Below, piece by piece: positions 51,082-63,062 of a stretch of 64,000 nucleotides of DNA. The first letter of the stretch is position 1. Every line of letters starts with the position of its first letter. The stretch is from Phaeosaccion multiseriatum (taxonomy: Eukaryota; Ochrophyta, other classes). The notes under the pieces were generated by a model that ran no database searches, was not told the DNA's origin, and saw nothing but the letters and a program-made list of their open reading frames with translations. A program made the position numbers and the translations under genes. The stretch spans positions 2,294,001 to 2,358,000 of the forward strand of contig OZ218960.1 of the NCBI GenBank assembly GCA_965112735.1, written 5' to 3'.

Positions 51082-54000
51082 TCACTCGAAGGCGTACACC
51101 TCTACACACGCCACGTCAAACTCTGGACGGTTCTTGCCCGCCATGCGCTCGTTGCGGTACGTCTCGGTTGTGTCACTGCATCCCCTGGTGAGGTCTTCGA
51201 ACAGTTTCAAGCCACACTTGCCGGAGGAGGAGACCCCCATGGCCAACCACTCACGTGTGGCCATCATGAAACTATCGTTCGTCTGGGGGGGAGGGGAGGG
51301 GAGAGGGGAGGGGAGAGGGGGTTCAGAGGGGTCATATGGTTGTGTTGCTGCGAGACGCAGGGGCAGACAGACAGACAGACAGACAGACAAGTAGACAGAC
51401 AGACAGACAGATAGACAGACAGATAGACAGACAGATAGACAGACAGACAGACAGACAGATCGACGGACAGAGACAGACTAAGATAGAGACAGACGGACGG
51501 AAAGACAGACAGACAGAGACAGCTGCGATGGACTCACGAGAGGAGAATCCCGTCAAAAAGGCCAGGTCCTGGCGCCGTGCACTCGATCACTCACTCACAC
51601 ACTCACTCTCTCCCACTCACTCACCACTCACGCATTCGCTCACTCGCTAACTCCCTCCCTCCCTCACTCACTCACTCAATCTCTCTCTCCCTCATTCACT
51701 TCCACACTCCCTCCTCCCTCACTCACTCACCGCAGCGGCTCTGGACTTGGCGCTGCTCGAGCTCAGCAGCCCCTCCTCCGTTGCCTTCCTCTTATGCCTG
51801 CTGCTGCTGCTGCTGCTCGCCATCCCCCCCCCATGCTTGCTCAGGCTCTGCAGGAGTCCCCCCCCCTTCGCTCCCTTTGGTTCATGCCTACTAACGTGAG
51901 GGATGCTGCCTCCTCCCCCCGCCTGCCCCCCTCCATCGTGCTGAAGACCCTTCTTGCGATGCTTGCTAGCGTTGACGATTTCGGTTAGACCCCTTCTCGA
52001 GGCCGAGGACAGCTCTTCTAAAGCGCCTCCTCCTCCTCCTCCCGCTGCTGCTGCTGCTTCTGCCCTTCCGCGCTGGCTGGCACTGAGGTTCTCCGAGCTA
52101 CCCTTCCTGCTCATGGTCACAGTCACATCCTTTGGAGCCGCCGCCCCCCCCTCCTCAGTCTTTTGCTCCCCCCCCCCGCCCCCCGTCGCTGGAGGAGCGG
52201 AAGTAGAAGGACTCCAGCGAAACGCCTTGCCGGCTCCCGGTCCGAGGCGGAAGAGAAAGCACTGACCGTTGCCAAACGCACTCTGATTGGGCTGCCACGG
52301 GGATGCGCAGTAGGCCCCGAACACAGCCCCGTTGGCCGCCTCCACCAAGAGTAGCGACGGACTCACCGTCCGGCAGTGTGAGTACAGCATGTCGAGGCTG
52401 GGCAGTTGTCGATACAACAAGTTGGTGGTACAGCAGTTGGCAATATTGTGATTTTTTTTACACAGTGTTAGTTGGCGATATAACACATGAGAACCTTGAA
52501 AGGAGGGAGTCGGTGATTACAGCAGTTGGTGGCACAGCAGCAGCATGCACGCATACACACACGCACACACACACACACGCACGCACACAGGACGTGCCCC
52601 AGCGTTGGGTCGACTTACGACATCATCCCCTCCGTACCTGTTACCGTGGATCTCCGTGGTGAACACCGCCCTCAGACGTTTGTGGCGAAGCATCTCAGGC
52701 ACCCAACCCACAATCTTCGTCCTGTGGGGAGGGGAGGGAAAGAGAGGGGAGGGGAGATGGAGGACGTGAGAGAAGGCAGGCAGGCATGCATGCGGCACTG
52801 AGAGGGTTGGGGAGGAGGGGCCAAGGCCTCACCACAGGAGGAAGGAGGAACGCACGGAGCTTCATCGTCGGCGGGGAAGACCCTCGTTCACTCACTCACT
52901 ACTTATTCACTCACTCACTCAGTCACTCACTTACTCACTCACCGGCTCACTCACTCACCCACTCACCCACTCACTCACTCACTCACTCAGTTTCACTCAC
53001 CCACTCACTCACCCACTCACTCACTCACTCCCTCACCCACTCACTCACTCCCTCACCCACTCACTCACAGTCACTCACTCACTCACTCACTCACTCACAG
53101 TCACTCACTCACTCACTCACTCACTCACTCACAGTCACTCACTCCCTCACTCACAGTCACTCACTCCCTCACTCACTCACTCACTCCCTCCCTCACTCAC
53201 TCACTCACGCACTCCCTCACCCACTCACACACACACTCACTCACTCACTTACTCACTCACTCACTCACTCACTCACTCACTCACAGTCACTCACTCACTC
53301 CCTCCCTCACTCACTCACTCACAGTCACTCACTCACTCCCTCACTCACTCACTCACTCACTCACAGTCACTCACTCACTCCCTCACTCACTCACTCACTC
53401 ACAGTCACTCACTCACTCCCTCACTCCCTCACTCACAGTCACTCACTCCCTCACTCACTCACACACTCACTCACTCACAGTCACTCACTCACCGGGAAGG
53501 CACGTCGGCGAGTAAGACCGGGGGCGGGAAGGTAGGAGTGAGCTGGAAGGGCGGCCAGAAGAACGGCTGAGACTCGTCCCTCTTTTGCTCCATCTGCAGG
53601 TTTGTCCCCACCCCTCTTCCCCCGCCTTCCTTCGCCCACTTCTCCTTTTGGGCCGTTTCGTTCCGGTCGTGACAGCTCTCTGTGTGTCACAAGCCATTTT
53701 GTTCATGTCGCGCACCGCATGCATTGGGCAAAGAAAGAGAGAGAGAGGGAGAAAGTGAGAGAGAGAGAGAGAGAAAGTGAGAGAGAGAGAAGAGAAAGTG
53801 AGTGAGAGAGAGAAATGACTGTAAGAGCGGCCGATGCCGAGAGGTCGAGTGTGTGAATGCGTGACTGTATGCGTGCGTGCGTGCGTCTCTTCTCCTCTCC
53901 TGGCCCAATCCCTCATCCACTCAACATGTCCCACTCCTCACCACTCCTCACCGAGTAGCTTCCAACTGAGGGGGCGGAAACGGCCGCGGCTGATGGAGAA

Positions 54001-54915
54001 GGCGACCTTACGTAGGGCGTCGAACCTGCGCCGCAGGAGAGGGGCAGGGGGGGGCGTATGGGCAGAGAGAGAGAGAGAGAGAGGGAAGGCAAAAGGGCAG
54101 GACAACGGCAGGAGGAGGAGCAGCAGTAGCAGCAGCAGTTGGTGATACAGCAGCAGGAGGAGCAGCCGCAGCAGGAGGAGGAGAAGGAGCAAGGAGTCTG
54201 TCCCGTAACTTGACGTCACACGTCATGTGCGTCACTTGTTCATTCGCATCACACACGTACGAGAAGGAAGGGTCGTGCGTCCACGTCCTGATGTTGTCCC
54301 ACCACTCCTTCCCCTGGCCCTTGCTGAGGTGAAGCTTCTTGAGGCGATGCTTGAAGAAGGCCACCAGCGCCAGAGAGTAGCGAAATAGCACCTTGTTACC
54401 TTCGCACAGCCAGGCATCCCACACCATCACAACATATCTGAAGGGGAGTAGTGGTACCAGCAGCCTCTGGAAGAGGGGTTTCAGAAGGTCGTCTGAGTCC
54501 GCCCCGCACTCCTCCATGGCTTCCCCTGTTTTGGGGTGGTAAAAGTACACCATGTCTCTAAAGGTCATCATCCACACCTAGGGAGGGAGACAGGGCGTGC
54601 GTTTGGTACTTCATCAGTCCCCCGTCGTGAGTCGTCGTCGTCGCCAGCCCATCAACCCATGTTCAAAGCATTGCACCGCAGAGCGAAACGCCTCTTGAAA
54701 GGCATGTAAGAGAAGCAAACCGCCCCAAGAACTCTTGAGAGGCTAGAGAGGCCTCCACCTCCCTCCACACCCTCTAGGAGGCCTCCACCCTCCCTCCACC
54801 CTTTCTGCGGCGGTCCCCTCCCTTGACCACGGTTACGACCCCCGGCAGCCCACCACCATCACCCTCCCGTCTGTCTGTCTTTCTGTCTGTCTGCCTGTTT
54901 GTCTATCTGTCTGTA

Positions 54916-54948
<33 letters not shown>

Positions 54949-54993
54949 ATCTGTCTGTCTATCTGTGTCTCTGTCTGTCTGTCTGTCTGTCTG

Positions 54994-55036
<43 letters not shown>

Positions 55037-55043
55037 TTGTCTA

Positions 55044-55088
<45 letters not shown>

Positions 55089-55168
55089 GTCTGTCTGTGT
55101 GTGTGTGTCTGTCCGTTTGTCTGTCTGTCTATCTGTCTCTCTGTCTGTCTGGGTCTGTCTGTTTGTCG

Positions 55169-55220
<52 letters not shown>

Positions 55221-56974
55221 GTCTGTCTGTCTATCTGTCTGTCTGTCTATCTGTCTCTCTGTCTGTCTGTTTGTCTATCTGTCTATCTGTCTGTCTGTCT
55301 GCCTGTCTACCTGTCTGCCTGTCGCCAATCATCACCATCATCCTCACCTCTTGCTCGCGGAGGGATACAGGGAAGAAGATGCCCCTCTCCTGCCACAGCT
55401 CCTCCACCATGGCATACACACATGCTTCCGGCATGTACACGAGCAGCATCGGCACAATGTCAAGTAGAAAGGGGGCCCACTCCACGGCTAGCATGTGCTT
55501 GACTGGGGAGGGGGGTGAGGAGGAGGGAGGAGGAGGAGGGGTAGGACGAGGACGAGGAGGAGACGGAGGAAGAAAAGAGTTTATACATCGAAAGATGCGA
55601 TGTTTTTTAGGGGATGCGAGACGCAACACGCCTATGGAGGGCCTGGAGGAATAAGCCGCTCTGCTCACTGCTCCGCTGCCCTGCTCCGGACGGCCTTTGC
55701 ATACACAACACGCATACAGACAGAGCGGCGGAGAGAAGCCAGCGCGTATGCACGTATCACCAACTGCCCCACCATCACCACGACCACCCACCTGCGATAA
55801 GGATGCGCCTGGCGGCGAGGTCTCCCTCCTTGCTGAGGGGATAATCCTGGAAAGAAGGCTCAGCGCCGTAGGACGGGACTTGGCTGAGGTCCTCACACTG
55901 CGGGATTACCTTGTCCAGCACCCTCAGCCAAACGCGCTCCTGCTGCAACTGCGGGGCGGGGTGGGGGGAGGGAGGCAGTTAGGCACCTTGGACTGCTCAA
56001 TTGAACAGGCTGAGTCTCACGATTCTCGCTCCTTCTCGGGGGACTGACGGACTACCTCTCTCCCCCCTTACCGGTGGGGCACGACCCGTCCTCTGAGCGC
56101 CCCCCCTCTCCCCCTCCTGGCCTCACCTTGTGGCCTGGCGTGCCCGCTGTGGGAAGGGTAGGCGACATGACTCGGTTCCACACGCCCCCCCGAAAGTACT
56201 CGGGCACACCCGCCCGGCACATGTTGGTGAGTTTCCTCCCGCGCGCCTGCTGCCACAGGGTGGCCCTGTGGTCATCCTCATCGCTGAAGTCGTGGTGGCT
56301 GGGGGTGTCCCAAGCACACAGCACACAGTGGGGGAGGGAGGTAAAGCGGTCCATCAACTGATCAACTTCAAAAACAACGGCCAAGAAATGAGCTTCCCTA
56401 GGCCTTTCAAGCCGAAGTCAGCAGCACTGCAGCAGTGTGGATTGTCGCACCTGTCCGGGGGCAGGCCGAAGTTTGCGCCGTACTTGACTTGGTCAACGAA
56501 CGCGCTTGCTCTTGGGTCCCCAACGAAGACCTGCAGCACGGTCTCCTCCAAGCTCATGCTCCTCCGCTCCTCGCCTCCGATTTGGGCTGACTCAGGCCGT
56601 GTGTGCACCCTTGCAGAGTTGGGGGTTTGGCATTTATTTGGGGAGTCGTGATCTCGATCTCGTGAATATCGTCGTCAGCAGTTGGAGGATGCCCTTTTTT
56701 AGTCTTCTCTTTGCTCTGAAAACGCCGAGAGCCAATCCAAGCTGCACCAGGTGTACTTGTGTTTAGCGCTCAGCAGTAGAGAAGTAGTAGGAGGAGAGGG
56801 ACCTTTTTTTTGGCCCGCGCCACTTTCCGGTGCGGGTCCTAGAGGCAGTTTGACTTTCAGCTCGTCAGCCCCTACATCGTCCCCTATGTGCACCTCGAGG
56901 AGCGGAGGGGATAGGAGGGAGAGAGACAGGAGTTTGAAAGCGGAGCTCCACCAGCTTACATCTAAAGGGATCAT
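51082..56974 (-). CDS. TBC-TLDc domain protein (TBC1D24-like Rab regulator)
   Basis: Proposed exons: 56974-56960 (15 nt), 56893-56748, 56609-56451, 56397-56127, 55948-55792, 55502-55348, 54577-54210, 54025-53952, 53593-53493, 52721-52638, 52397-51731, 51282-51082; about 800 residues. The TBC part includes CRAGVPEYFRGGVW, LQQERVWLRVLDKVIPQ, EGDLAARRILIAVKHMLA, VEELWQERGIFFP, LFQRLLVPLLPFRYVVMVWDAWLCEGNKVLFRYSLAL. The TLDc part includes VPEMLRHKRLRAVFTTEIHG, LLLVEAANGAVFGAYCASPW, FGNGQCFLFRL and DSFMMATREWLAMG. TBC domains stimulate Rab or Arf GTPases, and TLDc is linked to V-ATPase and oxidation resistance. The TLDc domain is split by about 120 low-complexity residues in exon 52397-51731. All phases agree except between 54025-53952 and 53593-53493, where an exon may be missed. 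The two first exons are the least certain. Confidence 0.82.
51361..51520. repeat. (CAGA)n repeat in intron
   Basis: CAGA units with GATA and GGAC variants lie in the intron before the last exon of the TBC-TLDc gene. Confidence 0.9.
52888..53492. repeat. (CACT)n array in TBC-TLDc intron
   Basis: About 600 bp of CACT repeats with periodic CACAGT interruptions lie directly beside donor 53492. On the transcribed strand this is GTGA repeats starting at the donor. Confidence 0.95.
54133..54152 (-). repeat. Copy of the dispersed TATCACCAACTGCTG motif (intronic)
   Basis: On the transcribed strand this reads TATCACCAACTGCTGCTG in the intron between exons 54577-54210 and 54025-53952. It is one of about ten intronic copies in the window; the full set is listed under findings. 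Confidence 0.8.
54868..55323. repeat. (CTGT)n array in TBC-TLDc intron
   Basis: About 450 bp of CTGT repeats with CTAT, TTGT and GTGT variants lie in the intron between exons 55502-55348 and 54577-54210. Confidence 0.95.
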
Positions 56975-57707
56975 TATGACCGTAGTGAGGGTGAGTGTCT
57001 GGGGGGGGGGCTGCTTCCTATTGGCACGTGGAAGGCCGAGGGGCCAATTTAGCGTGTCCTCTTCGCCCAAAGAAGATCAATTTGAAGACGCCCATTTTTT
57101 GTTTAGCTCTCGGTCGTCTCACTCGTCTAGCTGTGTCGATGTAACTCCACGCAAGCATTGCGCCAGTGTAATCCCTCCTGGTCCTCCTGAAAGTCTGGCA
57201 GAAACAGTTCTGTCAAGCGCGCATGACATGACTCTCTGTCCCTCTCTCTCTCTGTGTCCGTCTCCTCAGACCCCCCCTGCTGCTGGGCGAGGGGGAGGCC
57301 CACACAACGCGTGGTTGGCGGAGTCTTTCCTCGTTTTGGTGAGTAATTTATGCCCAGGGGCAGGAGCTGGGGGCTGGGGGCAGAGGGGAGAGAGAGAGGA
57401 TGGATTAGACCCATGCCCTTCCGAAGCTTTATCACTCTCCAGTTCACAAATATCTGTTACAAGAGAGAGAAAACAAAGGGTAGGGGATAGGTGGACGGGA
57501 GGGTGAGATTCATTGTCTTCTGACTTGAGCGCTCACACGAGGACAAGCAAGGGGTGAACCCTAAATACGTTTGTTTCCTCTTGCTGGCTGCTTCGAGAGC
57601 TCACACCTAAGACAAGGGGCGTTAAAGAGTGGCCGCTAAGCAGTGACTCGGCTGTCCTATCTCCCACGCGTTTCCCACCCGCCGCCCCTCTCACTCAGGG
57701 TAACGCA
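56975..57707. other. Intergenic interval between divergent genes
   Basis: It lies between the proposed TBC-TLDc start and the unknown membrane protein. An open frame on the plus strand (56751-57506) overlaps the TBC-TLDc first exons and shows no domain. I regard it as non-coding. Confidence 0.5.
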
Positions 57708-58610
57708 ATGCACAAGAAGGGAGGAGAAGGAGAGCGTCGCTCGATGGGCTGCCAGACCGACGCGGACCAACATGTCATCCCCTTGGACGAGGAGGAGGAG
57801 GAGGAGGGCGAGGAAGAGAGGGGATTGCCCAGCAGGAGCGGCCTGCAGAAGAGGGTCACGCTCCTGTCTGCCTGCTGCGGTGTGCTAGGGGTCTGCTTGC
57901 TCGCGGCATGCGGCTTGGCGGGCAGCTTCTATAGAGACGCCAGAGAGTGGGAGGGCGCAGCAAGAGGGGCAGGAGTCCACGTAGCAGGCAGAGCAGCAGC
58001 CGCACCGTCTGCCGCCACTGCAGGAGGAGCAAGTAGGGGGTGGGGCTCCATATGGACGGGAAGACGTGCCTCAACAGCCTCGACAGCGACCTTTGGAGAA
58101 GTGGGGGAGATGGGCGAGGTGGTGGTGTGGAGGAGTGGGAATCACAGCTCGTGGGCTGCTGGCGGTAGGGACGGGGAGAGGGGCAGCAAAAGCAGCAGTA
58201 CGAGCGTGGCGGAGGGGACGGGGGAGGCTGCGGAGTGGACCATGCCCAAGGACTGCGGGGGCGGTGGGGCGGTATTGGTGGACTCTTGCTTCATCAAGAT
58301 TAGCCTGGGCAACTGCGGCAAGAACTTGTTTCAGAGCCCCACCAAGGCTTTTGCCGGCATGTGGCAGAGCTTCGAGAGCTCGCTGCACAAGGCCGAGATC
58401 GGCCTGCATAGGGCCCTCTTCGGGGATGATGATGATGATGATGATGAAGAGGAGGAGGAGGAGAAGGAGAAGAAGGAGGAGGAGGATGGTGAAGGGGAGA
58501 AACAGCGGCAGGAGGGAAGGGAGCGGGGCGGGGAGGCACCTTCCAAGCACTCTTGCTCGGACAACTTTCGGCAGGGTCTCCACAACTTGGTGTCCTCATT
58601 CTTGGTCTGA
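57708..58610 (+). CDS. Unknown single-span membrane protein with acidic tail
   Basis: One uninterrupted frame of 300 residues runs from ATG 57708. Residues 1-45 are charged with a run of glutamates. Residues about 49-68 form one hydrophobic span (VTLLSACCGVLGVCLLAACGLAGSF). A Gly/Ala/Ser-rich stretch follows. The part most like a folded domain is near residues 180-240: PKDCGGGGAVLVDSCFIKISLGNCGKNLF, FAGMWQSFESSLHKAEIGLHRALFG, with three cysteines. An Asp run and Glu/Lys-rich segment come next, then HSCSDNFRQGLHNLVSSFLV. I do not recognise the family. The absence of introns is unusual for this window. It may lack an upstream exon. Confidence 0.55.
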   Translation: MHKKGGEGERRSMGCQTDADQHVIPLDEEEEEEGEEERGLPSRSGLQKRVTLLSACCGVLGVCLLAACGLAGSFYRDAREWEGAARGAGVHVAGRAAAAPSAATAGGASRGWGSIWTGRRASTASTATFGEVGEMGEVVVWRSGNHSSWAAGGRDGERGSKSSSTSVAEGTGEAAEWTMPKDCGGGGAVLVDSCFIKISLGNCGKNLFQSPTKAFAGMWQSFESSLHKAEIGLHRALFGDDDDDDDEEEEEEKEKKEEEDGEGEKQRQEGRERGGEAPSKHSCSDNFRQGLHNLVSSFLV

Positions 58611-59719
58611 CGACGAGAGGAGCTAGTGTAATAGTGGTTGCTGCTTGTAGGCAGCTCTGATCCAGCTCTGGTTGGGTCTCGCTCTGGTTGGGTCTCGATA
58701 CGCGCCCCCCGCCCCTCTCAGCGCGACCAAGGGTGTATAAGTAGTGCGGACTTTTTTTTTTTTCTTTTTCCTTTGTTTGGTTCTTTCTGGATGGAGACGC
58801 ACCAACCCGTCCGTAAACTTAGGTACAAAGTCAACCTTTTGTACATAATGCTGTAGCAGTTCTTTTTACTGTGATTTGTTTGACGACGTTTGAACCCCTT
58901 TTTGACGCCCTTTGCACGCCTACACCTTTTACGTTACTTTTTTAGTAAGAGAGATACCTGGGTGAACGGACAGCTAATCGGTTTTGCTGCTAACTCTGAA
59001 GGATACAGGTTGTTTGAGGTTCCGATGGCTTTATTGTGCCTCCCTTACCTATGGCTACTCTGGACGCTGAGCAGAAATTCACACGCACCTCTGGAAAGTG
59101 GAAAAGGGGGGGGGGGGGGGGGCGAGGGGGGGCTAATTTTCCCAGCGGACAGACACCCAATTCCCTTACGTGCCGTACTTATGTAAGGATGTGACGTACT
59201 TACGTAAGTATGCGACGCACTTACGTAAGTTTCTAAAAGTAATTTCTTTTCCATTTTCAACTTCCCTTAGTAACTTACTCCCGACTTCTAAAGGTGGCAA
59301 TGTGTTCGTAAGAGGCAGGGCAAGACAGGGAGGCAAGTACGGCGCCAGTAGTGGCTAAAGAAGAAAAAGGGGGGGGGGGCTGGGGGGGGTAGGCCCTGTC
59401 CGCAAAACGGGTGTCCGATCAGTCCGACCCAGGTTAGCAGTTGCGGGTAGTTTGAGTTCCAGTTTGGCGGCGAAAACTCCCCTCCTCCTCCTCAACTCCC
59501 ACAAACTTCTCTCTTCTCACCTCTCACCATCTCGCTTCGGATTGCGCTTCGAGTTCCCGACGACTTGTCTTCCCTTGGCGTTGATTTCTCTGGAAACTTA
59601 AGGAGCTTAAAGCTATAGCTAAGGATGGTTTGAGAAAAGAAAAAGGAACAAAGGGTTTGGGGTTACAAGAAGGGAGTGGATAGTCAAGGGCATTGCACAC
59701 CCCAGGAAAAGGGGCTGAC
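58611..59719. other. Intergenic interval upstream of the ABCG gene
   Basis: It holds a 17-bp tandem duplication (GCTCTGGTTGGGTCTCG, 58666-58699), a poly-T run near 58751, a G run at 59105-59122, and three 21-bp units centred on TTACGTAA. No gene is supported. Confidence 0.6.
59170..59232. promoter_or_regulatory. Three 21-bp units with CTTACGTAAG palindromes
   Basis: Units at 59170-59190, 59191-59211 and 59212-59232 each contain ACTTA-C/T-GTAAG. TTACGTAA is a known core for some bZIP factors. The cluster lies about 490 bp before the ABCG start and could be an upstream control element; this role is inference. Confidence 0.5.
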
Positions 59720-62085
59720 ATGAACCGGGTCGAGGAGGGGCCGCCTGCAGGTGGAGCCGCGGGAGCTCGCGATGAGTTCTACCTCTCTTTCGAGAACATC
59801 AAGAGCTCTGTCGATGTCTCAGGGCTTAATGCGATGCTCATGGGGACTGAGAAGGGTACCATGGACATCCTCCGGGGCGTGAGCGGAAAGGTCAAGGCGG
59901 GAGAGGTGCTGGCGATCATAGGAGGTAGCGGAGCGGGAAAGACGAGTCTTCTGAACGTCTTGGCCCGGAAGAACCTCACCGGGGCCTACACGGTCAGCGG
60001 TCGGGTACGGCTGGGAGGCAAGGCCATGAACTCCACCGTCTTTAGACAATTTTGTGGCTATGTCCCTCAGGTACGTGGTGCCACAGTACCGTCTGTCTGC
60101 TGAGTGTGCTGGTGATGAAAATGCCGTGGTGGTGGGCACGAGTACAACACGAGGTAAACTGGTCCTGGGATGTGTGTATCATTTCGTGATCATAACGATG
60201 GTTGATTCCAATTAAACTCTCGCAGGAGGACTCTCTGTGGGCAATGATGACCGTCCGGGAGCACTTGGTAAGTTCTTTGCACACTCAACCCAGCGCGAGC
60301 TTAAGTTACCCGAGCCTAACAGGCAGCGCCGTTCTCTTTTCACAGGATTACGCCGCGAGGCTCTACAATCCGTACCATTCGGACGCGGAGAGGGAGGAAA
60401 TCGTCATGGCTGTTGTCAGCGATCTCGGGCTCGAGGCTTGCCAGAACAGACTGGTGAGTGAGTGAGTGAGTGAGATATGCTACAGGAAACATGCCGAGCG
60501 AACACGATTCTCGATGCTGCCTTCGCTCTTCTCCTCATGCGGACAGCTTTGAGACCGTTGTACGTGGGAGCTGTTGAGTCAACTCAACAATGCCGCGCCT
60601 TCCCCATATCCATGCGCGCTCTCTCTCTCTCTCTCCCTCCCTCCCTCCCTCCCTCCCTCCCTCCCCTCTCTTCCCTCCCTCTCCCTCACTCACTCTCTCT
60701 CTCTCCCTCTCTCCCTTTCTCTCTCTCTCTTCCTTCTATTCCGTTGCGCCTCAGATTGGAAACGTCATCATCAGGGGCGTGTCAGGGGGCCAGCGCAAGA
60801 GAGCTAGTGTGGGTGTGGAACTTGTAGGCACCACCAAGAAGTGCCTACTGCTGGACGAGTGCACGTCAGGACTCGGTGAGTGAGTGAGCATATTGCGGCA
60901 TTGTGTGGCACATCATTAGTGAGCTCTTATCCTCCTCCTCCTCCTCCTCCTTCTTCTTCTTCTTCTTCTTCTTCTTCTTCTTCTTCTTCTTCTTCTTCTT
61001 CTTCTTCTTCTTCTTCTTCTTCTTCTTCTTCTTCTTCTTCTTCTTCTTCTTCTTCTCCTTTCATAGATGCGTCGGCCGCCGGGCAGTTGATGGGCCTGCT
61101 GAGAAGCCTCGCCACCAGCCGCAACCTTGTCGTGGTTTCCACTATCCACCAGCCTTCGTCCAAAGTGTTCCTCAACTTCGATCAGGTGCTGCTGCTGGCA
61201 AGAGGCAGTACGGTCTATTTCGGACCCGCCGCTGAGAGCCTCGCCTACTTTGAAGCACAGGGCAAGAGGTGTGACCCCGAGGTCAACCCTGGTGAGTGAA
61301 TGAGGGAGTGTGCGTGTGCGCATGCGGCGGATGGGTCAAATCTCACTCGCTCAAAGGAGGGAAGGGGGAAAGATGTAGCGGGCTAAGCAGGCATCGAGGC
61401 TGGATTGAGGGTGTCGAGGAGAGCAGCGTACTTGTGTTATTGTGCTTCTCCTCGTCCTCCGTCTCTTCCCCCTTCTCCTCTTCGCTCTCCCCATCACTCC
61501 TCCTCCTCCTCCCTCCTCCTCCTCTTCCCCTCCTCTTCCTCACGCTGGCAGCGGACTTCATCGTCGAGATCTCCAACGCCGACTTCACACCGCAGTATGA
61601 GATCGACCGGCTGGTCCACCAGTGGGACGACAGACAGATGGTCAACGTGGGTGTGCAAGGGAGCGAAACGCCGGGCATTGTAGTGCCTCACAGGGAGCCT
61701 CTCCTCTTGGTGCGGGGAGGGGCGAACCAGTTGAGAGTGCTGGTGGAGCGCACCATTAAGGTGTATACCCGAGACCCGGTTGTGTACACAGTGCGGATGG
61801 GAGTGCATGCTTTCATGAGCTTCTACCTTGCTTCTGTCTACTACCAGATTACCGATGCACAGGAAGATGTTATGGACAGGTATGTTGGGTGCGTGTCTAT
61901 GTAGTGTGTGTGTGTGTGTGTATGTTTGTGTGTGTGATCGATCGTTCACCTTGAGCACACAAAATCGCTCTGCAGCTCCGTCGACCCTCCTCCTCTTTTC
62001 AGCCCCTCCCACGGCCATGCCCCGGCACCCCTCGTCCCTTGAACTCACGCCCCCCCCCCTTGACTTCGGTACATACTCATTAACC

Positions 62086-62129
<44 letters not shown>

Positions 62130-63062
62130 GTGTTCCTGAACCTTTGGATTCAGGCCTTCAACTCGTACTTTGCCATGGGGTCCCTGCCCGCCTTTGCGCT
62201 GGAGAAGCTCACAGTATCGAGAGAGATCGACAATGGACAGTACAGCGCTGGGCAATACTGCATCGTAATGGCTTTGGTGCAGATGCCCTTTGTCTTCATC
62301 GGCACCGTCATGGCCGTGGCGCCTGTGTACTGGATCACAGACATGAACGATGACGTGGGCCGTTTCTGGCAGGTGAGTGAGTGAGTGGGTGGGTGAGTGA
62401 GTGGGTGGGTGGGTGACGGAGGGACGAAGTGAGTGAGTAAGTGAGTGAGTGAGTGAGTGAGTGAGTGGGGGACAGAAAAGGAGAGAGGAAGAAACAGAAA
62501 TTTAAGAGCGTTACCTAACCCATCATCTCTCCCGCCGCTCTGGTAATGCGTCTTTTCGCACACCCTGACGCTTCTTGTATCACCAACACCACCACCACCA
62601 CCACCAACCCCACACCAGTACTGCTGCGTGGTGTTTGGGCTGCTGTACTCTATCGAGTCTCTGAGTGTGCTGGTGGGGGCAGCGGTCAAGTACTTCATCT
62701 TTGGGCTTGCCATCATGGCCTCCGTCATCTCGTGCGAGTTCATCATGAACGGCTTCTTTGTGGCCGTCGACAACATCCCCTACTTCTATCTCTGGCTGTA
62801 CTACATTAGCCCCTTCAAGTACTCCTACGAGGCATGTGTCCACCTCACCTTCAAGGGGCGTCCATTGGACGACTTTGACTCGTGCACGACAACGTGCTTC
62901 GGCAACTCAGGAGACGACGTGCTGCAACGACTCGAGAACGGAGGGCCCAACCTGCTGAACATCAATGTCGGGCTGTGGATACTCGTGCTGCTGGGCATCT
63001 CGGCGGTGTATCGCGTTATGCACTATGCGATTCTCAGGAGCCAGCTCATCTCCAAGGAGTAG
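59720..63062 (+). CDS. ABCG-family half transporter
   Basis: Eight exons, phases consistent: 59720-60070, 60226-60267, 60346-60453, 60755-60875, 61067-61291, 61552-61879, 62129-62372, 62619-63062; 620 residues. The ATP-binding domain comes first: ILRGVSGKVKAGEVLAIIGG, Walker A GGSGAGKTS, Q-loop VPQEDSL, signature VSGGQRKRASVGVEL, Walker B CLLLDECTSGLD, H-loop STIHQPSSKVF. The membrane domain follows, with a span near YTVRMGVHAFMSFYLASVYY, FLNLWIQAFNSYFAMGSLPAF, QMPFVFIGTVMAVAP, FIFGLAIMASVISCEF, the loop YLWLYYISPFKYSYEA, and a final span. The nucleotide-domain-first order and single set mark a WHITE/ABCG half transporter, which works as a dimer exporting lipids or small hydrophobic compounds. 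The substrate is unknown. Confidence 0.95.
60946..61056. repeat. (CTT)n triplet array in ABCG intron 4
   Basis: CTC then about 35 TTC triplets form a pyrimidine run directly before the acceptor TTTCATAG at 61066. Confidence 0.95.
62088..62127. repeat. (CA)n array forming a splice acceptor
   Basis: About 20 CA units end in CACACAG|GG, so the acceptor of exon 62129-62372 lies at the end of the microsatellite. Confidence 0.9.

Noticed and set aside
56751-57506. Plus-strand 251-residue frame
   Set aside because: It overlaps the better-supported first exons of the TBC-TLDc gene on the other strand and shows no domain.
60946-61056. Poly-Phe or poly-Ser coding exon in the ABCG gene
   Set aside because: The TTC array is intronic; exons on both sides join as SGL-D-ASAAGQ in the conserved Walker B/D-loop.
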